A stretch of DNA of 64,000 nucleotides from assembly GCF_002419815.1 (NCBI RefSeq), contig NZ_DIGV01000018.1:43291-107290 (forward strand). Direction: 5' to 3'. Under the pieces are notes generated by a model, which was not told the DNA's origin, made no database searches, and was given only the letters and a program-made list of their open reading frames with translations. The translations under genes and the position numbers were made by a program. Below, piece after piece: positions 8,356 to 17,118 of the stretch (its first letter is position 1; each line of letters opens with the position of its first letter). Origin of the DNA: Brevundimonas sp. UBA5713. GTDB lineage: Bacteria; Pseudomonadota; Alphaproteobacteria; Caulobacterales; Caulobacteraceae.

Positions 8356-9048
8356 ATGGACCGACGGATCATGATGACCGGCTTGGCATCCATATTGGCC
8401 GGATGCGCGTCTAGCCGTTCTGCCCGGCCGCTAACAGGCGATGACATTCCCGCCGACGCGTTTTCCCCATGGTCGGATCAGTCATCATATGCCCTGTTCG
8501 CCGGCGATGAACTGGATATCGCCTTCCCATCCGCGCAGGAGTTAAACCGACAACTGGCCATCGGGCCTGATGGCCGGATATCACTGCCCATGATCGGCCA
8601 TGTGATGGCAGCGGATCGCAGCGTTTCCGAACTCGAAAGCGTAATTTCAAGCGCTTATGCCGAGCATCTGCTGCGTCCGGCGGTAGAGGTCACGCTCCGG
8701 CGCGTGGCCCCGGGCAAGGTTTGGGTCGATGGTCAGGTGCGCAACCCGGGCGTCTATGATCTGCCGCTAGCGGATGTGGACGCCTATCAGGCCATGATCA
8801 TGGCCGGCGGCATTCTACCCAGCGGACGCTCTTCCAAGGCTGCCTTGATCCGCCGCGCACCAGACGGCCAGCGCATGATGGTGACCATCGACTTGCGCCA
8901 TCGCAACGCCAACATGCCGATGATCCAGCGGGGCGATATTATCTATGTACCGAAGACAGGACTGGGCGAACTGGCCGCCTTCTTCACCCAAATTCGCAAC
9001 TCGCTGCCCATCGGATTCAGCTATGCACTGAATGGCCGCTGGGCCTAA
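8356..9048 (+). CDS. hfsD: HfsD-like polysaccharide export lipoprotein (Wza family)
   Basis: A 230-residue outer-membrane lipoprotein. The signal peptide MDRRIMMTGLASILAGC ends in the lipobox LAGC. Next comes the polysaccharide-export domain (YALFAGDELDIAFPSAQEL, then IGPDGRISLPMIG), followed by one SLBB-type domain (VWVDGQVRNPGVYDLP, MAGGILPSGR, RGDIIYVPKTGLG). Wza itself is larger (about 380); HfsD proteins are short, as here. It forms the outer-membrane exit of the holdfast polysaccharide. ATG 8356 is chosen because GGGGGAG sits nine bases before it and the signal peptide starts there; the frame opens earlier at 8305. Confidence 0.87.
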   Translation: MDRRIMMTGLASILAGCASSRSARPLTGDDIPADAFSPWSDQSSYALFAGDELDIAFPSAQELNRQLAIGPDGRISLPMIGHVMAADRSVSELESVISSAYAEHLLRPAVEVTLRRVAPGKVWVDGQVRNPGVYDLPLADVDAYQAMIMAGGILPSGRSSKAALIRRAPDGQRMMVTIDLRHRNANMPMIQRGDIIYVPKTGLGELAAFFTQIRNSLPIGFSYALNGRWA

Positions 9049-9074
9049 GGCGAAAGATTTTTGGGGAGTTACCG

Positions 9075-9151
9075 TGGTCGGGGCACAAGGATTCGAACCT
9101 TGGACCCCCTGCTCCCAAAACAGGTGCGCTACCAGACTGCGCCATACCCCG
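9075..9151 (-). tRNA. tRNA-Pro (anticodon TGG)
   Basis: A 77-base cloverleaf on the minus strand: acceptor CGGGGTA paired with its complement, encoded CCA, T-arm GGTTCGAATCC, and anticodon loop TTTGGGA giving TGG (Pro, CCA/CCG/CCU). It closes the holdfast locus on the right, as tRNA-Ser does on the left. Confidence 0.96.
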
Positions 9152-9219
9152 AACCGACGGATGCGCCCTGATGCCACGGTTAAATCCGTACGGCAACAGG
9201 GAAAAATCATATCACAGCG

Positions 9220-9693
9220 TTAGTTATTGAAGAAGCTGTGTTTAACCAAGTCGCCGGGCTTGGCCCCGATTTCATCTGCGCGTCCGGCGCGCAGCTCCAG
9301 AACGCCATTGGCCGCCCCCCGCGAAGGGATGGGCTCTTCTGAATAGGGCGTTGTGTGCTTGGCGATGGACACGATCCGGCCCTGCGGATCGATGTAAAGA
9401 ATATCCAGCGAGCTGGGCGTGTTGCGCATCCAGAAGGACTGCTCACGTGCTGCAGGAAACTGGAACAGCATCCCCCGATCATCCTCGAGCGGCGGTCGGA
9501 ACATCAGTCCACGCGCCCGCGAGGCTTCATCGTCGGCAATCTCGACCATGAATTGGTGGTCGCCAGAAGCCGTGACGACCGTCAACGGCTCCAGGGGACG
9601 CCCTCTATCGTCGGTGACAGTCTTCGCGCCAGCGCATGCGCCAAGCATCAAACCAGCAGCCAGAACCACGATGGCACGACGGGACAGAGCCAT
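9220..9693 (-). CDS. DUF192 family exported protein
   Basis: A 157-residue protein with a signal peptide (ALSRRAIVVLAAGLMLGACAG) whose LGAC could be a lipobox. The rest is the compact DUF192 domain: HQFMVEIADDEASRARGLMFR, then GMLFQFP, FWMRNTPSSLDILYID and a late GVLELRAG. DUF192 proteins are small secreted or periplasmic beta-barrel-like proteins without an assigned reaction. ATG 9693 is chosen over the GTG three codons upstream because AGAGG lies eight bases before it. It is followed by tRNA-Pro and preceded by the cold-shock gene on the same strand. Confidence 0.85.
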   Translation of the reverse strand: MALSRRAIVVLAAGLMLGACAGAKTVTDDRGRPLEPLTVVTASGDHQFMVEIADDEASRARGLMFRPPLEDDRGMLFQFPAAREQSFWMRNTPSSLDILYIDPQGRIVSIAKHTTPYSEEPIPSRGAANGVLELRAGRADEIGAKPGDLVKHSFFNN

Positions 9694-9722
9694 AGGAATC
9701 ACCTCTTCACAATGAGGCCATG

Positions 9723-10241
9723 TTACTGGGCTGGACGGATTTCCGCCACAACCAGTCCCTTGGGACCCTCGGCAAAGCGTACATCGACCGCGTCACCAGG
9801 CAACAAATCTTCAAGCCCGTTTCGACGCAGGGTCTCCACATGGACAAAGATATCGCCTTCGGCGGCATGTCGAACAACGAAGCCATAGCCCTTGGTGCGG
9901 TTAAACCATTTCACCACTGCCGGCTCCATTTCACCCGCAGGGGTGACCGCCGCTGACGGACGTTGAACCAGCGGACGCACAGCCCGCACGCCTTCAGGGC
10001 TTTCCGCTATGTCGATGATGCGTACGACCTGCCAGCCCTTTGCACGGCGCGCGCACTCAACCGTTACGCGAGCGCCTTCTTCGGCATCATCGCGACCGCT
10101 GTCCCGCAGGCTGCTCACATGGAGCAGCACATCCTTTGTCTCGGTGATCGTGGGTTCGTCAGGAACGATGAAACCATAGCCCTTCCCCGGATCAAACCAT
10201 TTCACGCGCCCCTCGACGCGAACTGTCTCGTTATCGTCCAT
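9723..10241 (-). CDS. Double cold-shock-domain protein
   Basis: A 172-residue protein with two cold-shock domains in tandem. The first has VKWFDPGKGYGFI and DVLLHVSSL (RNP1- and RNP2-like), the second VKWFNRTKGYGFV and DIFVHVETL, joined by an Arg/Pro/Ala linker. Such proteins bind single-stranded nucleic acid as RNA chaperones; Caulobacter has double-domain CspC/CspD proteins of this size that act in stationary phase. ATG 10241 (MDDNETVRV) is preferred to the ORF start six codons upstream because homologous proteins begin there. Which of the two Caulobacter types it matches cannot be told by eye. Confidence 0.88.
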   Translation of the reverse strand: MDDNETVRVEGRVKWFDPGKGYGFIVPDEPTITETKDVLLHVSSLRDSGRDDAEEGARVTVECARRAKGWQVVRIIDIAESPEGVRAVRPLVQRPSAAVTPAGEMEPAVVKWFNRTKGYGFVVRHAAEGDIFVHVETLRRNGLEDLLPGDAVDVRFAEGPKGLVVAEIRPAQ

Positions 10242-10448
10242 CCCCAAGCACCCTACCAAGCAAACAATCAGTCATTCTGAACGAACAGCGAAACGTAACA
10301 CAGCTTTACTGTCCCGCAGAGTGAAAAATGATGGTTTTACGTATCAAGGTTGCATTGCCTCTCTTGAGGCGTACAGAAAACGCGAAATGGCGCACTCAGG
10401 CGACTGATGCGTTCAACAAACCTAGATTGTAGGGAATAAATAACCGCG

Positions 10449-10523
10449 TGGCAGTCCCTAGGGGAATCGAACCCCTCTTTTCAGGTTGAAAACCTGACGT
10501 CCTAACCGATAGACGAAGGGACC
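10449..10523 (-). tRNA. tRNA-Glu (anticodon TTC), copy 1 of 3
   Basis: A 75-base cloverleaf with acceptor GGTCCCT, anticodon loop TTTTCAA giving TTC (Glu), T-arm GGTTCGATTCC and encoded CCA. Its sequence is identical to the copies at 10638 and 10773. The 720 bases between the cold-shock gene and recJ hold these three genes and no convincing protein gene. Confidence 0.96.
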
Positions 10524-10637
10524 GCAGCGCGAAGGAGCGGCCTGTTACATGCCTCTTGATGCGGATGCAACCCCTGCCCTGTCATTTCTTCGCAAAGAAA
10601 CCAGCGGCAAGAACACCGATCAAAGGGCAAGTTCGCG

Positions 10638-10712
10638 TGGCAGTCCCTAGGGGAATCGAACCCCTCTTTTCAGGTTGAAAACCTGACGTCCTAACCGATA
10701 GACGAAGGGACC
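10638..10712 (-). tRNA. tRNA-Glu (anticodon TTC), copy 2 of 3
   Basis: Identical over all 75 bases to copies 1 and 3. It is separated from copy 1 by 114 bases and from copy 3 by 60 bases, and the spacers differ except for a few G+C bases touching each gene end. Confidence 0.96.
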
Positions 10713-10772
10713 ACAGCGCGAACTAGGCCTTTATGTTCTGCCCCTCATCCGAGGATGAAAGGCAGGCCCGCG

Positions 10773-10847
10773 TGGCAGTCCCTAGGGGAATCGAACCCCT
10801 CTTTTCAGGTTGAAAACCTGACGTCCTAACCGATAGACGAAGGGACC
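10773..10847 (-). tRNA. tRNA-Glu (anticodon TTC), copy 3 of 3
   Basis: Third identical copy and the one nearest to recJ, which ends 114 bases away on the same strand. Read-through from recJ or a promoter in that gap could drive all three tRNA genes as one precursor. Confidence 0.96.
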
Positions 10848-10961
10848 GCGGCGCGGAGGACGGTTAGATAGACGCCGAATCCGAGAATGGCAACTGCCCA
10901 AAAACGATTTTCTGCGTCTTTTTTCAAAGACCTGCGACGTGCCAACGGCAAAGGCTCATAA

Positions 10962-12764
10962 TCAGGCCATACGCGGGTCGGCGACGTCCTCGATCTCGAG
11001 TTGAACGCCGCGACGACCGTTCCAGTCATCCGCCTTCAGACGACCGGCGACGCACAGCCCGCCCTGCCCTGACAAAAGCGTCTTGCCAGTCTGCAAATCG
11101 GCACAGCGCCATGCGATCGCCCGAACCGAAGCCCCGTCCGGCCCCACCAAACGGCAGCGAACATGGCCCCCGTTCATCGCCATGGGCTCACGCACCTGCA
11201 GGTTTTCCATAGCAAACAGCGGTTCCGGATTTCCCGGACCATACGGGGCCAACTGCTCAAAGGCCTCGAACAGCTCGCGCGTGGCGGCGCGCGGATCGAT
11301 GAGGGCATCGACCTCTACCCAGTCCAGAGCCTGCGCAGCCTCCTGCTCGCCCGACAACTTGTCATTCAAATAGGCGCGCAGTTCGTCAATGCGGTCCGCC
11401 AGGACCGTAAGCCCCGCCGCCATGGCGTGCCCGCCGCCAGCGATTAGCACGCCATCCTCCCACGCCTGCTGAATGGCGCGCCCCAGATTCATTCCGGGCT
11501 GAGAACGGCCCGAGCCCTTGCCGATACCGGTCACTGGATCAACGCCAATCACAATAACCGGCTTGCGCCAACGCTCGCGCAGACGCCCGGCGACGATGCC
11601 GACAATGCCTGGGTGCCAGTCTTCGCCCGCGACAACCACGACGGCGCTGTCATCATTATGCGCACCGCTGGATTCCACACGGCGGATGGCCATTTCGGTC
11701 ACGTCACTTTCGACCTCGCGGCGGGCGAGGTTCAGCGCATCCAACTCCTTGGCCAGCATGCGGGCCTCGGCCTCATCATCGGTAGACAGCAGGCGCGCAC
11801 CCAGATCGGACTTGCCAATGCGGCCACCCGCATTGATGCGCGGCCCCAGAATAAAGCCGACGTGGTTGGATTTGGCGGGACCGTGCTCAGTACCTGCTGC
11901 CGCCAACAAGGCATGCAAGCCCGGATTGCGCCAGTTCGACATGACCTTCAGGCCCAAACTGGCCAAGGCGCGGTTAAAGCCCGTCAGGCGCGTGACGTCG
12001 CAGATCGCACCCATAGCGGCCAGATCCAGCCATTGGCGGATATCCGGCTCTCCGCACTGGGCGAACAGATTGCGTTTGCGGCCCTCGCGGTTCAGCGCGG
12101 CCAGCAGAACGAACACCACACCCGCCGCTGCCAGATTGCCCTGCCCCGACGCACACCCCGGGCGGTTGGGATTGACCACAGCCAGACAGGATGGCGGCTC
12201 TTCACGCATCATGTGGTGATCGATCACCACCACCTTCAGGCCGATGGACGCGGCATGGGCCACCGCCTCATTGGCAGCCGCACCGCAATCCACCGTAATG
12301 ACCAGATCGGCACCAATCGCCTTCAGCCGGTCAAACGCCGGAGCGCTGGGGCCATAGCCCTCTTTCAAACGGTCGGGCACATAGATCGGCAGCTCCGCGC
12401 CCAGATGCCGGAACCAGCGCACCAGCAGCGCCGCGCTGGACGCGCCGTCGACGTCGTAGTCGGCGAAGACGTGGATTTTCTCGCCCGACTGCAAGGCATC
12501 CAGAATGGCCGTGGCTGCCGCGTCCATATCCATAAAGGTGGACGGATCGGGAAACAGCGCCTTAAGCGTCGGATTCAGAAAATGGATGCCGTCATCGGGC
12601 GCGACCTCGCGGGCAGCCAATGCGCGGGCTAGCGGCTCATCCAGACCCAGTGTCTGGATATGGGCACGCGTAACCGCCGGATCCGCCGGTCGCATGCGCC
12701 ACTGCCGTCCCGACAGCGATTGCCTGAAGTTGAGAAATCCGCCTGCTAATGCGCCGTCAGCCAT
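10962..12764 (-). CDS. recJ: Single-stranded-DNA-specific exonuclease RecJ
   Basis: A 600-residue 5'-3' ssDNA exonuclease for recombination and mismatch repair. DHH-family metal motifs are in order: HVFADYDVDGASSAALL (DxD), LVITVDCGAAANEA (DCG), VVVIDHHMM (DHH), and later GPRINAGGRIG. The DHHA1 region follows with GHAMAAGLTV, then an OB-like C-terminal part (GGHVRCRLVGPDG, RLKADDWNGRRGVQLEIEDV). Length fits the family. The start ATG 12764 gives a short Gly/Ser-rich leader; an internal ATG at residue 24 (MRPADP) is possible. Confidence 0.95.
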   Translation of the reverse strand: MADGALAGGFLNFRQSLSGRQWRMRPADPAVTRAHIQTLGLDEPLARALAAREVAPDDGIHFLNPTLKALFPDPSTFMDMDAAATAILDALQSGEKIHVFADYDVDGASSAALLVRWFRHLGAELPIYVPDRLKEGYGPSAPAFDRLKAIGADLVITVDCGAAANEAVAHAASIGLKVVVIDHHMMREEPPSCLAVVNPNRPGCASGQGNLAAAGVVFVLLAALNREGRKRNLFAQCGEPDIRQWLDLAAMGAICDVTRLTGFNRALASLGLKVMSNWRNPGLHALLAAAGTEHGPAKSNHVGFILGPRINAGGRIGKSDLGARLLSTDDEAEARMLAKELDALNLARREVESDVTEMAIRRVESSGAHNDDSAVVVVAGEDWHPGIVGIVAGRLRERWRKPVIVIGVDPVTGIGKGSGRSQPGMNLGRAIQQAWEDGVLIAGGGHAMAAGLTVLADRIDELRAYLNDKLSGEQEAAQALDWVEVDALIDPRAATRELFEAFEQLAPYGPGNPEPLFAMENLQVREPMAMNGGHVRCRLVGPDGASVRAIAWRCADLQTGKTLLSGQGGLCVAGRLKADDWNGRRGVQLEIEDVADPRMA

Positions 12765-12899
12765 AAAGTGACCTGTCTGAAACTGGGCCGTTTATAAAGA
12801 AGCGATTCGCATTGCATCTGCACGGATGCCGCGCAACGCGCGAACGCCTGCACAATCTAATAAGGCGGCCAACCGTCAAAAGCGGACGCAATAAAGAGG

Positions 12900-13364
12900 T
12901 TAGCGCATCGGCCTGTCGATCGGCGGAGGGGCCTTTGCACGCTCTCTCAGTTGCTGGGCAAAGGCTTCGATCTCCGCGGGCGTTTCGGGCGTGGGTGCAT
13001 TGACCACGCCTTCGTCCACGCGGCGACGCACAGCCGCGGCATAGGCCTCGGGGTCCTGATCGTCCTGCCAGTCGATATTGGCGACTTCGCCCGACAGGCG
13101 GTTTTCCGTCGCGGCGAGTTGTTGAACCTGCGCCTTCACATCACCCGCCGTGGGAACATCGGCAGGTGGTGCCGGAAAATCTTCTAGCTTGGGATACTGG
13201 TCATTCTCGGCAACCAGCGCCTCAATGCGGGCGTCCAGCGGAGAGTTCGGGTCGGTCACCGGATTGAAGGCACAGGCCGACAGCAACGCTGCGCCAGAAC
13301 CGCACAGCAGTGACAGAACAACAGATTTTTTCAGGACGCGCGCATTCATTTCATTCATGGTCAT
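12900..13364 (-). CDS. Putative lipoprotein, function unknown
   Basis: A 154-residue protein with a signal peptide ending in the lipobox LSAC (about residue 31). The mature part is charged and helical, rich in Ala, Pro, Asp and Glu, with no domain I recognise, and ends in a Pro-rich KAPPPIDRPMR. Several in-frame ATGs (13364, 13358, 13349) could be the start; none has a good ribosome site. It is divergent from phaC. Probably a small envelope lipoprotein confined to Caulobacterales relatives. Confidence 0.65.
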   Translation of the reverse strand: MTMNEMNARVLKKSVVLSLLCGSGAALLSACAFNPVTDPNSPLDARIEALVAENDQYPKLEDFPAPPADVPTAGDVKAQVQQLAATENRLSGEVANIDWQDDQDPEAYAAAVRRRVDEGVVNAPTPETPAEIEAFAQQLRERAKAPPPIDRPMR

Positions 13365-13426
13365 ATGCCATCATGGCGTCAGGAGAAAGGCTCGTCCGCA
13401 GATGGGCCGATTAAGGAGGACCGAAC

Positions 13427-15472
13427 ATGGCCAAACGACCCAGCGCCCCGACCTACGGCACTGAGACGAAACAGCCGGTCAAGTCGCCTTCCAAACCCCG
13501 CGCGGCCAAGGCGCAGTCCGTCAAACCTGCGGGTTCCAAACCCGCCACGTCAAAGCGCGCGCCGACCAAAGCTGACCCGGCCCCCACGGCCAAACCGAAG
13601 CCTGCACCAAAGCCACGCGCGGCAACCGAGAAGCCCGCGCCTCCTCCGCCTCCCCAGACCGAAGCCGCACCACAGGCTGAGGCGTCTCGCGCCCAAAATG
13701 CGTTCAGCGCCGAACAACTGGGCCAGATGGAGCAGCTGTCGGTCAATTTGGCCAAGGCGGCCATGCTGGCCCAGTCCGCCGTGGCCGAAGCCGCCTTGGC
13801 ACAGGCTGATCGACCAGCCGCCCTGTCGCCTGATCCCTATAATATCGGTCCGGCCATGGGCGCGGTGATGAGCAGTCTGGCGGCCAAGCCGGACAGATTG
13901 TTTCAGGCGCAGGCCGATCTGTTTGGCCGCTATATGGACCTGTGGAGCACCGCCACGCGCCGCGCCATGGGCGAAACCGTCGAAACCGAGGCCCCGCGCG
14001 ATAAGCGGTTCAAAGACCCTGCGTGGTCGGAAAACCCGATGTTCGACTTTATGCGCCAGTCCTATCTGGCCACGTCGGACTGGATGAACGGGCTGATCCG
14101 CGCGGCGGATGATGTGGACCCGCGCACCCGCCGTAAGGCCGAGTTCTTTACCCGCCTGCTGACAGATGCCTTTTCGCCCAGCAACTTTCTGGCCTCCAAT
14201 CCGGTAGCCCTGAAGGCGCTGGCAGATACCAATGGCGAGTCGCTGGTCAAGGGCATGCAGAACTTTGCCGACGATCTGGCGCGTGGCAATGGCACGCTCA
14301 AAATCCGCCAGACCCACGAAGAGAATTTTACTCCCGGTGAGAACGTCGCCACCACGCCGGGCAGTGTTGTGTGGCGCGATGAACTGTTCGAGCTCATCCA
14401 GTACACGCCGACCACAGCCCAGCAGCACGCCGTGCCCCTGCTGATCTTCCCGCCGTGGATCAATAAATTCTACATTCTGGACCTACGCCCCGAGAACTCC
14501 ATGGTGCGTTGGCTGACAGCACAGGGCTTTACGGTGTTCGTCTGTTCGTGGGTCAATCCGGACAAGGACAAGGCGCATTTCAATCTGGATGACTATCTGA
14601 CCAAGGGTATTCACCGCGCGGTCGATAAAGTCATCGAACAAACGGGCGAGGCCTCGATCAATACGGTAGGATATTGCATCGGCGGCACCCTATTGGGGGG
14701 CGCGCTGGGACGGGCCGCCGCTACCGGAGACACCCGCATCAAGAGCGCGACCTTCTTTGCGGCCCAACATGACTTTGTGGAAGCCGGTGATTTGGCCATC
14801 TTCACCGACGAGCACTGGCTGGCCGATATCGAGCGCCGCATGGATGAAGCGGGCGGCGTGCTGCCCAGCGCCGTCATGGCAGATACCTTCAACGCCCTGC
14901 GCAGCAATGATCTGATCTGGTCGTTCTTCGTGTCCAACTATCTGATGGGCAAGTCTCCGCCTGCCTTTGACCTGTTGGCGTGGAACAGCGACCAGACCCG
15001 CATGCCCAAGGCACTTCATCTGGACTATCTTCGCCAGATGTACGGGCAAAACGCCTTGGCCAAGGGCGAGCTGACACTAGGTGGCCAAGCGGTTGATCTG
15101 TCGCGCGTAACCATCCCGCTCTACTTTCAGGCCAGCAAGGAAGATCACATCGCGCCGATGCGTTCGGTCTATCGCTCGGCCAAGCTGTTTGGCGGGCCGG
15201 TCACCTTTACTCTCGCCGGATCGGGCCACATTGCGGGTGTGATCAACCCGCCCGAAGCCAACAAATACCAGCACTGGACCAATCCCGACCTGCCCGACAG
15301 CGCCGAGGAATGGTTTGACGCCGCAGAGGCCCATCCCGGAAGCTGGTGGCCGCACTGGGCCAAATGGCTGGCGGGCCACTCCGGAAAAATGGTAACGGCG
15401 CGTGATCCGTCCGCTGGGCCGCTCAAGGTGATCGAGCCCGCGCCGGGGTCCTATGTGAAGGTCAAATCCTGA
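13427..15472 (+). CDS. phaC: Class I poly(3-hydroxyalkanoate) synthase with basic Pro/Ala/Lys N-terminal extension
   Basis: Polymerises 3-hydroxyacyl-CoA into storage polyester on granule surfaces. The catalytic alpha/beta-hydrolase core begins near residue 140; the lipase-like box GYCIGG puts the nucleophile at Cys417, and KEDHIAP and GSGHIAGVINPP carry the other triad residues. The 681 residues exceed the usual 580-600 by about 90, all in an N-terminal tract of Lys, Pro, Ala and Thr repeats (residues 1-88) that resembles the basic tails of PhaF phasins. A strong site AAGGAGG precedes ATG 13427. No phaA, phaB or phasin gene is adjacent. The stop overlaps the next start by one base. Confidence 0.95.
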   Translation: MAKRPSAPTYGTETKQPVKSPSKPRAAKAQSVKPAGSKPATSKRAPTKADPAPTAKPKPAPKPRAATEKPAPPPPPQTEAAPQAEASRAQNAFSAEQLGQMEQLSVNLAKAAMLAQSAVAEAALAQADRPAALSPDPYNIGPAMGAVMSSLAAKPDRLFQAQADLFGRYMDLWSTATRRAMGETVETEAPRDKRFKDPAWSENPMFDFMRQSYLATSDWMNGLIRAADDVDPRTRRKAEFFTRLLTDAFSPSNFLASNPVALKALADTNGESLVKGMQNFADDLARGNGTLKIRQTHEENFTPGENVATTPGSVVWRDELFELIQYTPTTAQQHAVPLLIFPPWINKFYILDLRPENSMVRWLTAQGFTVFVCSWVNPDKDKAHFNLDDYLTKGIHRAVDKVIEQTGEASINTVGYCIGGTLLGGALGRAAATGDTRIKSATFFAAQHDFVEAGDLAIFTDEHWLADIERRMDEAGGVLPSAVMADTFNALRSNDLIWSFFVSNYLMGKSPPAFDLLAWNSDQTRMPKALHLDYLRQMYGQNALAKGELTLGGQAVDLSRVTIPLYFQASKEDHIAPMRSVYRSAKLFGGPVTFTLAGSGHIAGVINPPEANKYQHWTNPDLPDSAEEWFDAAEAHPGSWWPHWAKWLAGHSGKMVTARDPSAGPLKVIEPAPGSYVKVKS

Positions 15473-15852
15473 TGCGTATCGAGCCCAACATGCTGTTGGC
15501 TGTCACAACGGCAAACGCCCTGGCTCTCCTGATTGCCAGCGCCACCCTGTTTGGCGCGCCCGGCCAACTGCTCAAATATCTGATTATCGCCGTGGCGGTG
15601 CCGGCAGCGGCCATTCCGCTGAACCGCATGTGGCGCAAAAAGATGGGCTGGTCGCAAACGGCCATGATTCATCCGATGGCAGCCGCAACCGCCGTCTGGG
15701 CCGCTATCTTTCCGGCCATGATCACCCTGATGGCTGTGATTCCGTTTCTCTGGCCGTCGAAAGACTACGGGCTGCTGGTCCTGATCGGATCGATCTGGTT
15801 CGGCCTGACCGTCGATTCTGCGCTGATCGCACGCCGTACGGCGCGCTCGTGA
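15472..15852 (+). CDS. Small four-helix membrane protein, function unknown
   Basis: A 126-residue protein with about four hydrophobic segments (for example LLAVTTANALALLIASATLF and AAATAVWAAIFPAMITLMAV) and a short basic loop, NRMWRKKMGW. I recognise no family. Its ATG overlaps the TGA of phaC by one base, so it is co-translated with the PHA synthase; a granule or membrane link to PHA metabolism would be pure inference. A strong terminator follows directly. Confidence 0.7.
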   Translation: MRIEPNMLLAVTTANALALLIASATLFGAPGQLLKYLIIAVAVPAAAIPLNRMWRKKMGWSQTAMIHPMAAATAVWAAIFPAMITLMAVIPFLWPSKDYGLLVLIGSIWFGLTVDSALIARRTARS

Positions 15853-15856
15853 CATT

Positions 15857-15893
15857 AAAAAGCGCCGGAGGCCTTCAGCCTCCGGCGCTTTTT
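15857..15893. terminator. Bidirectional intrinsic terminator
   Basis: A perfect 16 bp stem (15857-15872 with 15878-15893) and a five-base loop, with A5 on the left and T5 on the right. It lies between the convergent small membrane gene and ctaA and can end both transcripts. Confidence 0.93.
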
Positions 15894-15914
15894 ATCTGGC
15901 TTAGCCCGACAATC

Positions 15915-16982
15915 TTACAGGCCGGTGCTGCGCGGGCCGCTGTTAAACAGACGCGGACGCGAACGGCGCACCAGCCAGAAGTTCATTGTGGCGGCCCCCA
16001 GCACGATCGCGGCTACCGCTTGGTGTAGAACACCCAGCGTGATCGGCACCGCGTGCATCAAGGTGACGATGCCCAGACCGGCTTGAACCCAGACCGAAAG
16101 CGCCAGCAGATACGCCGCAGCGCCCGAGCCCTCGGCCAAACGCCAGCGCCAAGCATTGATGGCGTAAACCGTCGAGCCAATCAGCAGGCCGTAAGCCACC
16201 AAACGGTGATTGAACTGCACCAGCCCCTGATCATGCAGGAAGGCCAGTGCGCCCTGCCCCCACTCTACCGGCGGGAAGACAGCGCCATTCATCATCGGCC
16301 AGTCGGTATAGACCATCCCCGCCTTGGAGCCTGCTACGAGCGCACCAAGCAGGCATTGAAGGAAAACCGCCGCCAGCAACAGGCCGGCACCCCAGCTCCA
16401 GCCGCGAGGGGCGCGGTTGTGGGCCGATCCGCTCCACGCCTCCATGCCGGTCCAGATCAATCCGGAGAAGATCAACAGCGCCAGTCCGAGGTGCGTCATG
16501 AGGCGCTCAGGCGCGACGTCCACACGCTCGCTGAGGCCCGAAGACACCATCCACCAGCCAATGACACCCTGCAGACCGCCCAGAACCAATAGCGCCACGC
16601 AGCGCCAAATCAGGCGGCGGGGCACCATCTTGAAGATAACAAAGGCCAGGAACGGCAGCGCAAATACGACCCCGATAGCGCGGCCCAGCAGGCGGTGAAT
16701 CCATTCCCACCAGAAAATGCCCTGAAACTCCTGCAGGGTCATGCCGGCATTCACCAACTGGTACTGCGGAATCGCTTTGTACTTTTCAAAGGCCTCCATC
16801 CAGTCCGCATGGTTCAGCGGCGGGATAGATCCCATGATGGGCTTCCACTCGGTGATGGACAGGCCCGATCCGGTCAGACGGGTGACGCCGCCGACCACGA
16901 CCATGGCAAACACCAGGGCCGCGCAAAAGAACAGCCATATGGCCACCGGTCGGTTATTATCCGTCTCACCAATTCGCATCAT
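15915..16982 (-). CDS. ctaA: Heme A synthase (COX15/CtaA type)
   Basis: A 355-residue polytopic membrane enzyme that oxidises the C8 methyl of heme O to give heme A for cytochrome c oxidase. It opens with a cytoplasmic NNRPVAIWLF and a first helix, then the loop GGVTRLTGSGLSITEWKPIMGSIPP, very typical of the alphaproteobacterial type. The heme-ligand His residues appear in FWWEWIHRLLGR, ERLMTHLGLALL, LVQFNHRLVAY and GVLHQAVAA. About eight helices and the length match the family. No ctaB or cox gene is adjacent. Confidence 0.95.
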   Translation of the reverse strand: MMRIGETDNNRPVAIWLFFCAALVFAMVVVGGVTRLTGSGLSITEWKPIMGSIPPLNHADWMEAFEKYKAIPQYQLVNAGMTLQEFQGIFWWEWIHRLLGRAIGVVFALPFLAFVIFKMVPRRLIWRCVALLVLGGLQGVIGWWMVSSGLSERVDVAPERLMTHLGLALLIFSGLIWTGMEAWSGSAHNRAPRGWSWGAGLLLAAVFLQCLLGALVAGSKAGMVYTDWPMMNGAVFPPVEWGQGALAFLHDQGLVQFNHRLVAYGLLIGSTVYAINAWRWRLAEGSGAAAYLLALSVWVQAGLGIVTLMHAVPITLGVLHQAVAAIVLGAATMNFWLVRRSRPRLFNSGPRSTGL

Positions 16983-17118
16983 TCGACGCCCGTTTATTGC
17001 CCCGATATGGTGTCGCCTCTTTCAAGAGGCGGCGATCCGAGGGTATGCCCCTGTCGCGTGGCGATTTCGAGTCGCATTCGGCGTTTAAAGCGTCGCAGCA
17101 ACCGTGGAGGTAGGGTTT

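Noticed and set aside
940..9151. Genomic island between tRNA-Ser and tRNA-Pro
   Set aside because: No integrase, no direct repeat of a tRNA end and no composition change; the holdfast genes are lineage core.
10449..10847. Three evenly spaced 75-base repeats, like a CRISPR array
   Set aside because: Each repeat is a full tRNA-Glu cloverleaf; spacers are unequal and no cas gene is near.
10826..11029. 67-codon minus-strand frame between recJ and tRNA-Glu copy 3
   Set aside because: It overlaps both the recJ end and a tRNA gene, with no ribosome site; the hydrophobic stretch is short.
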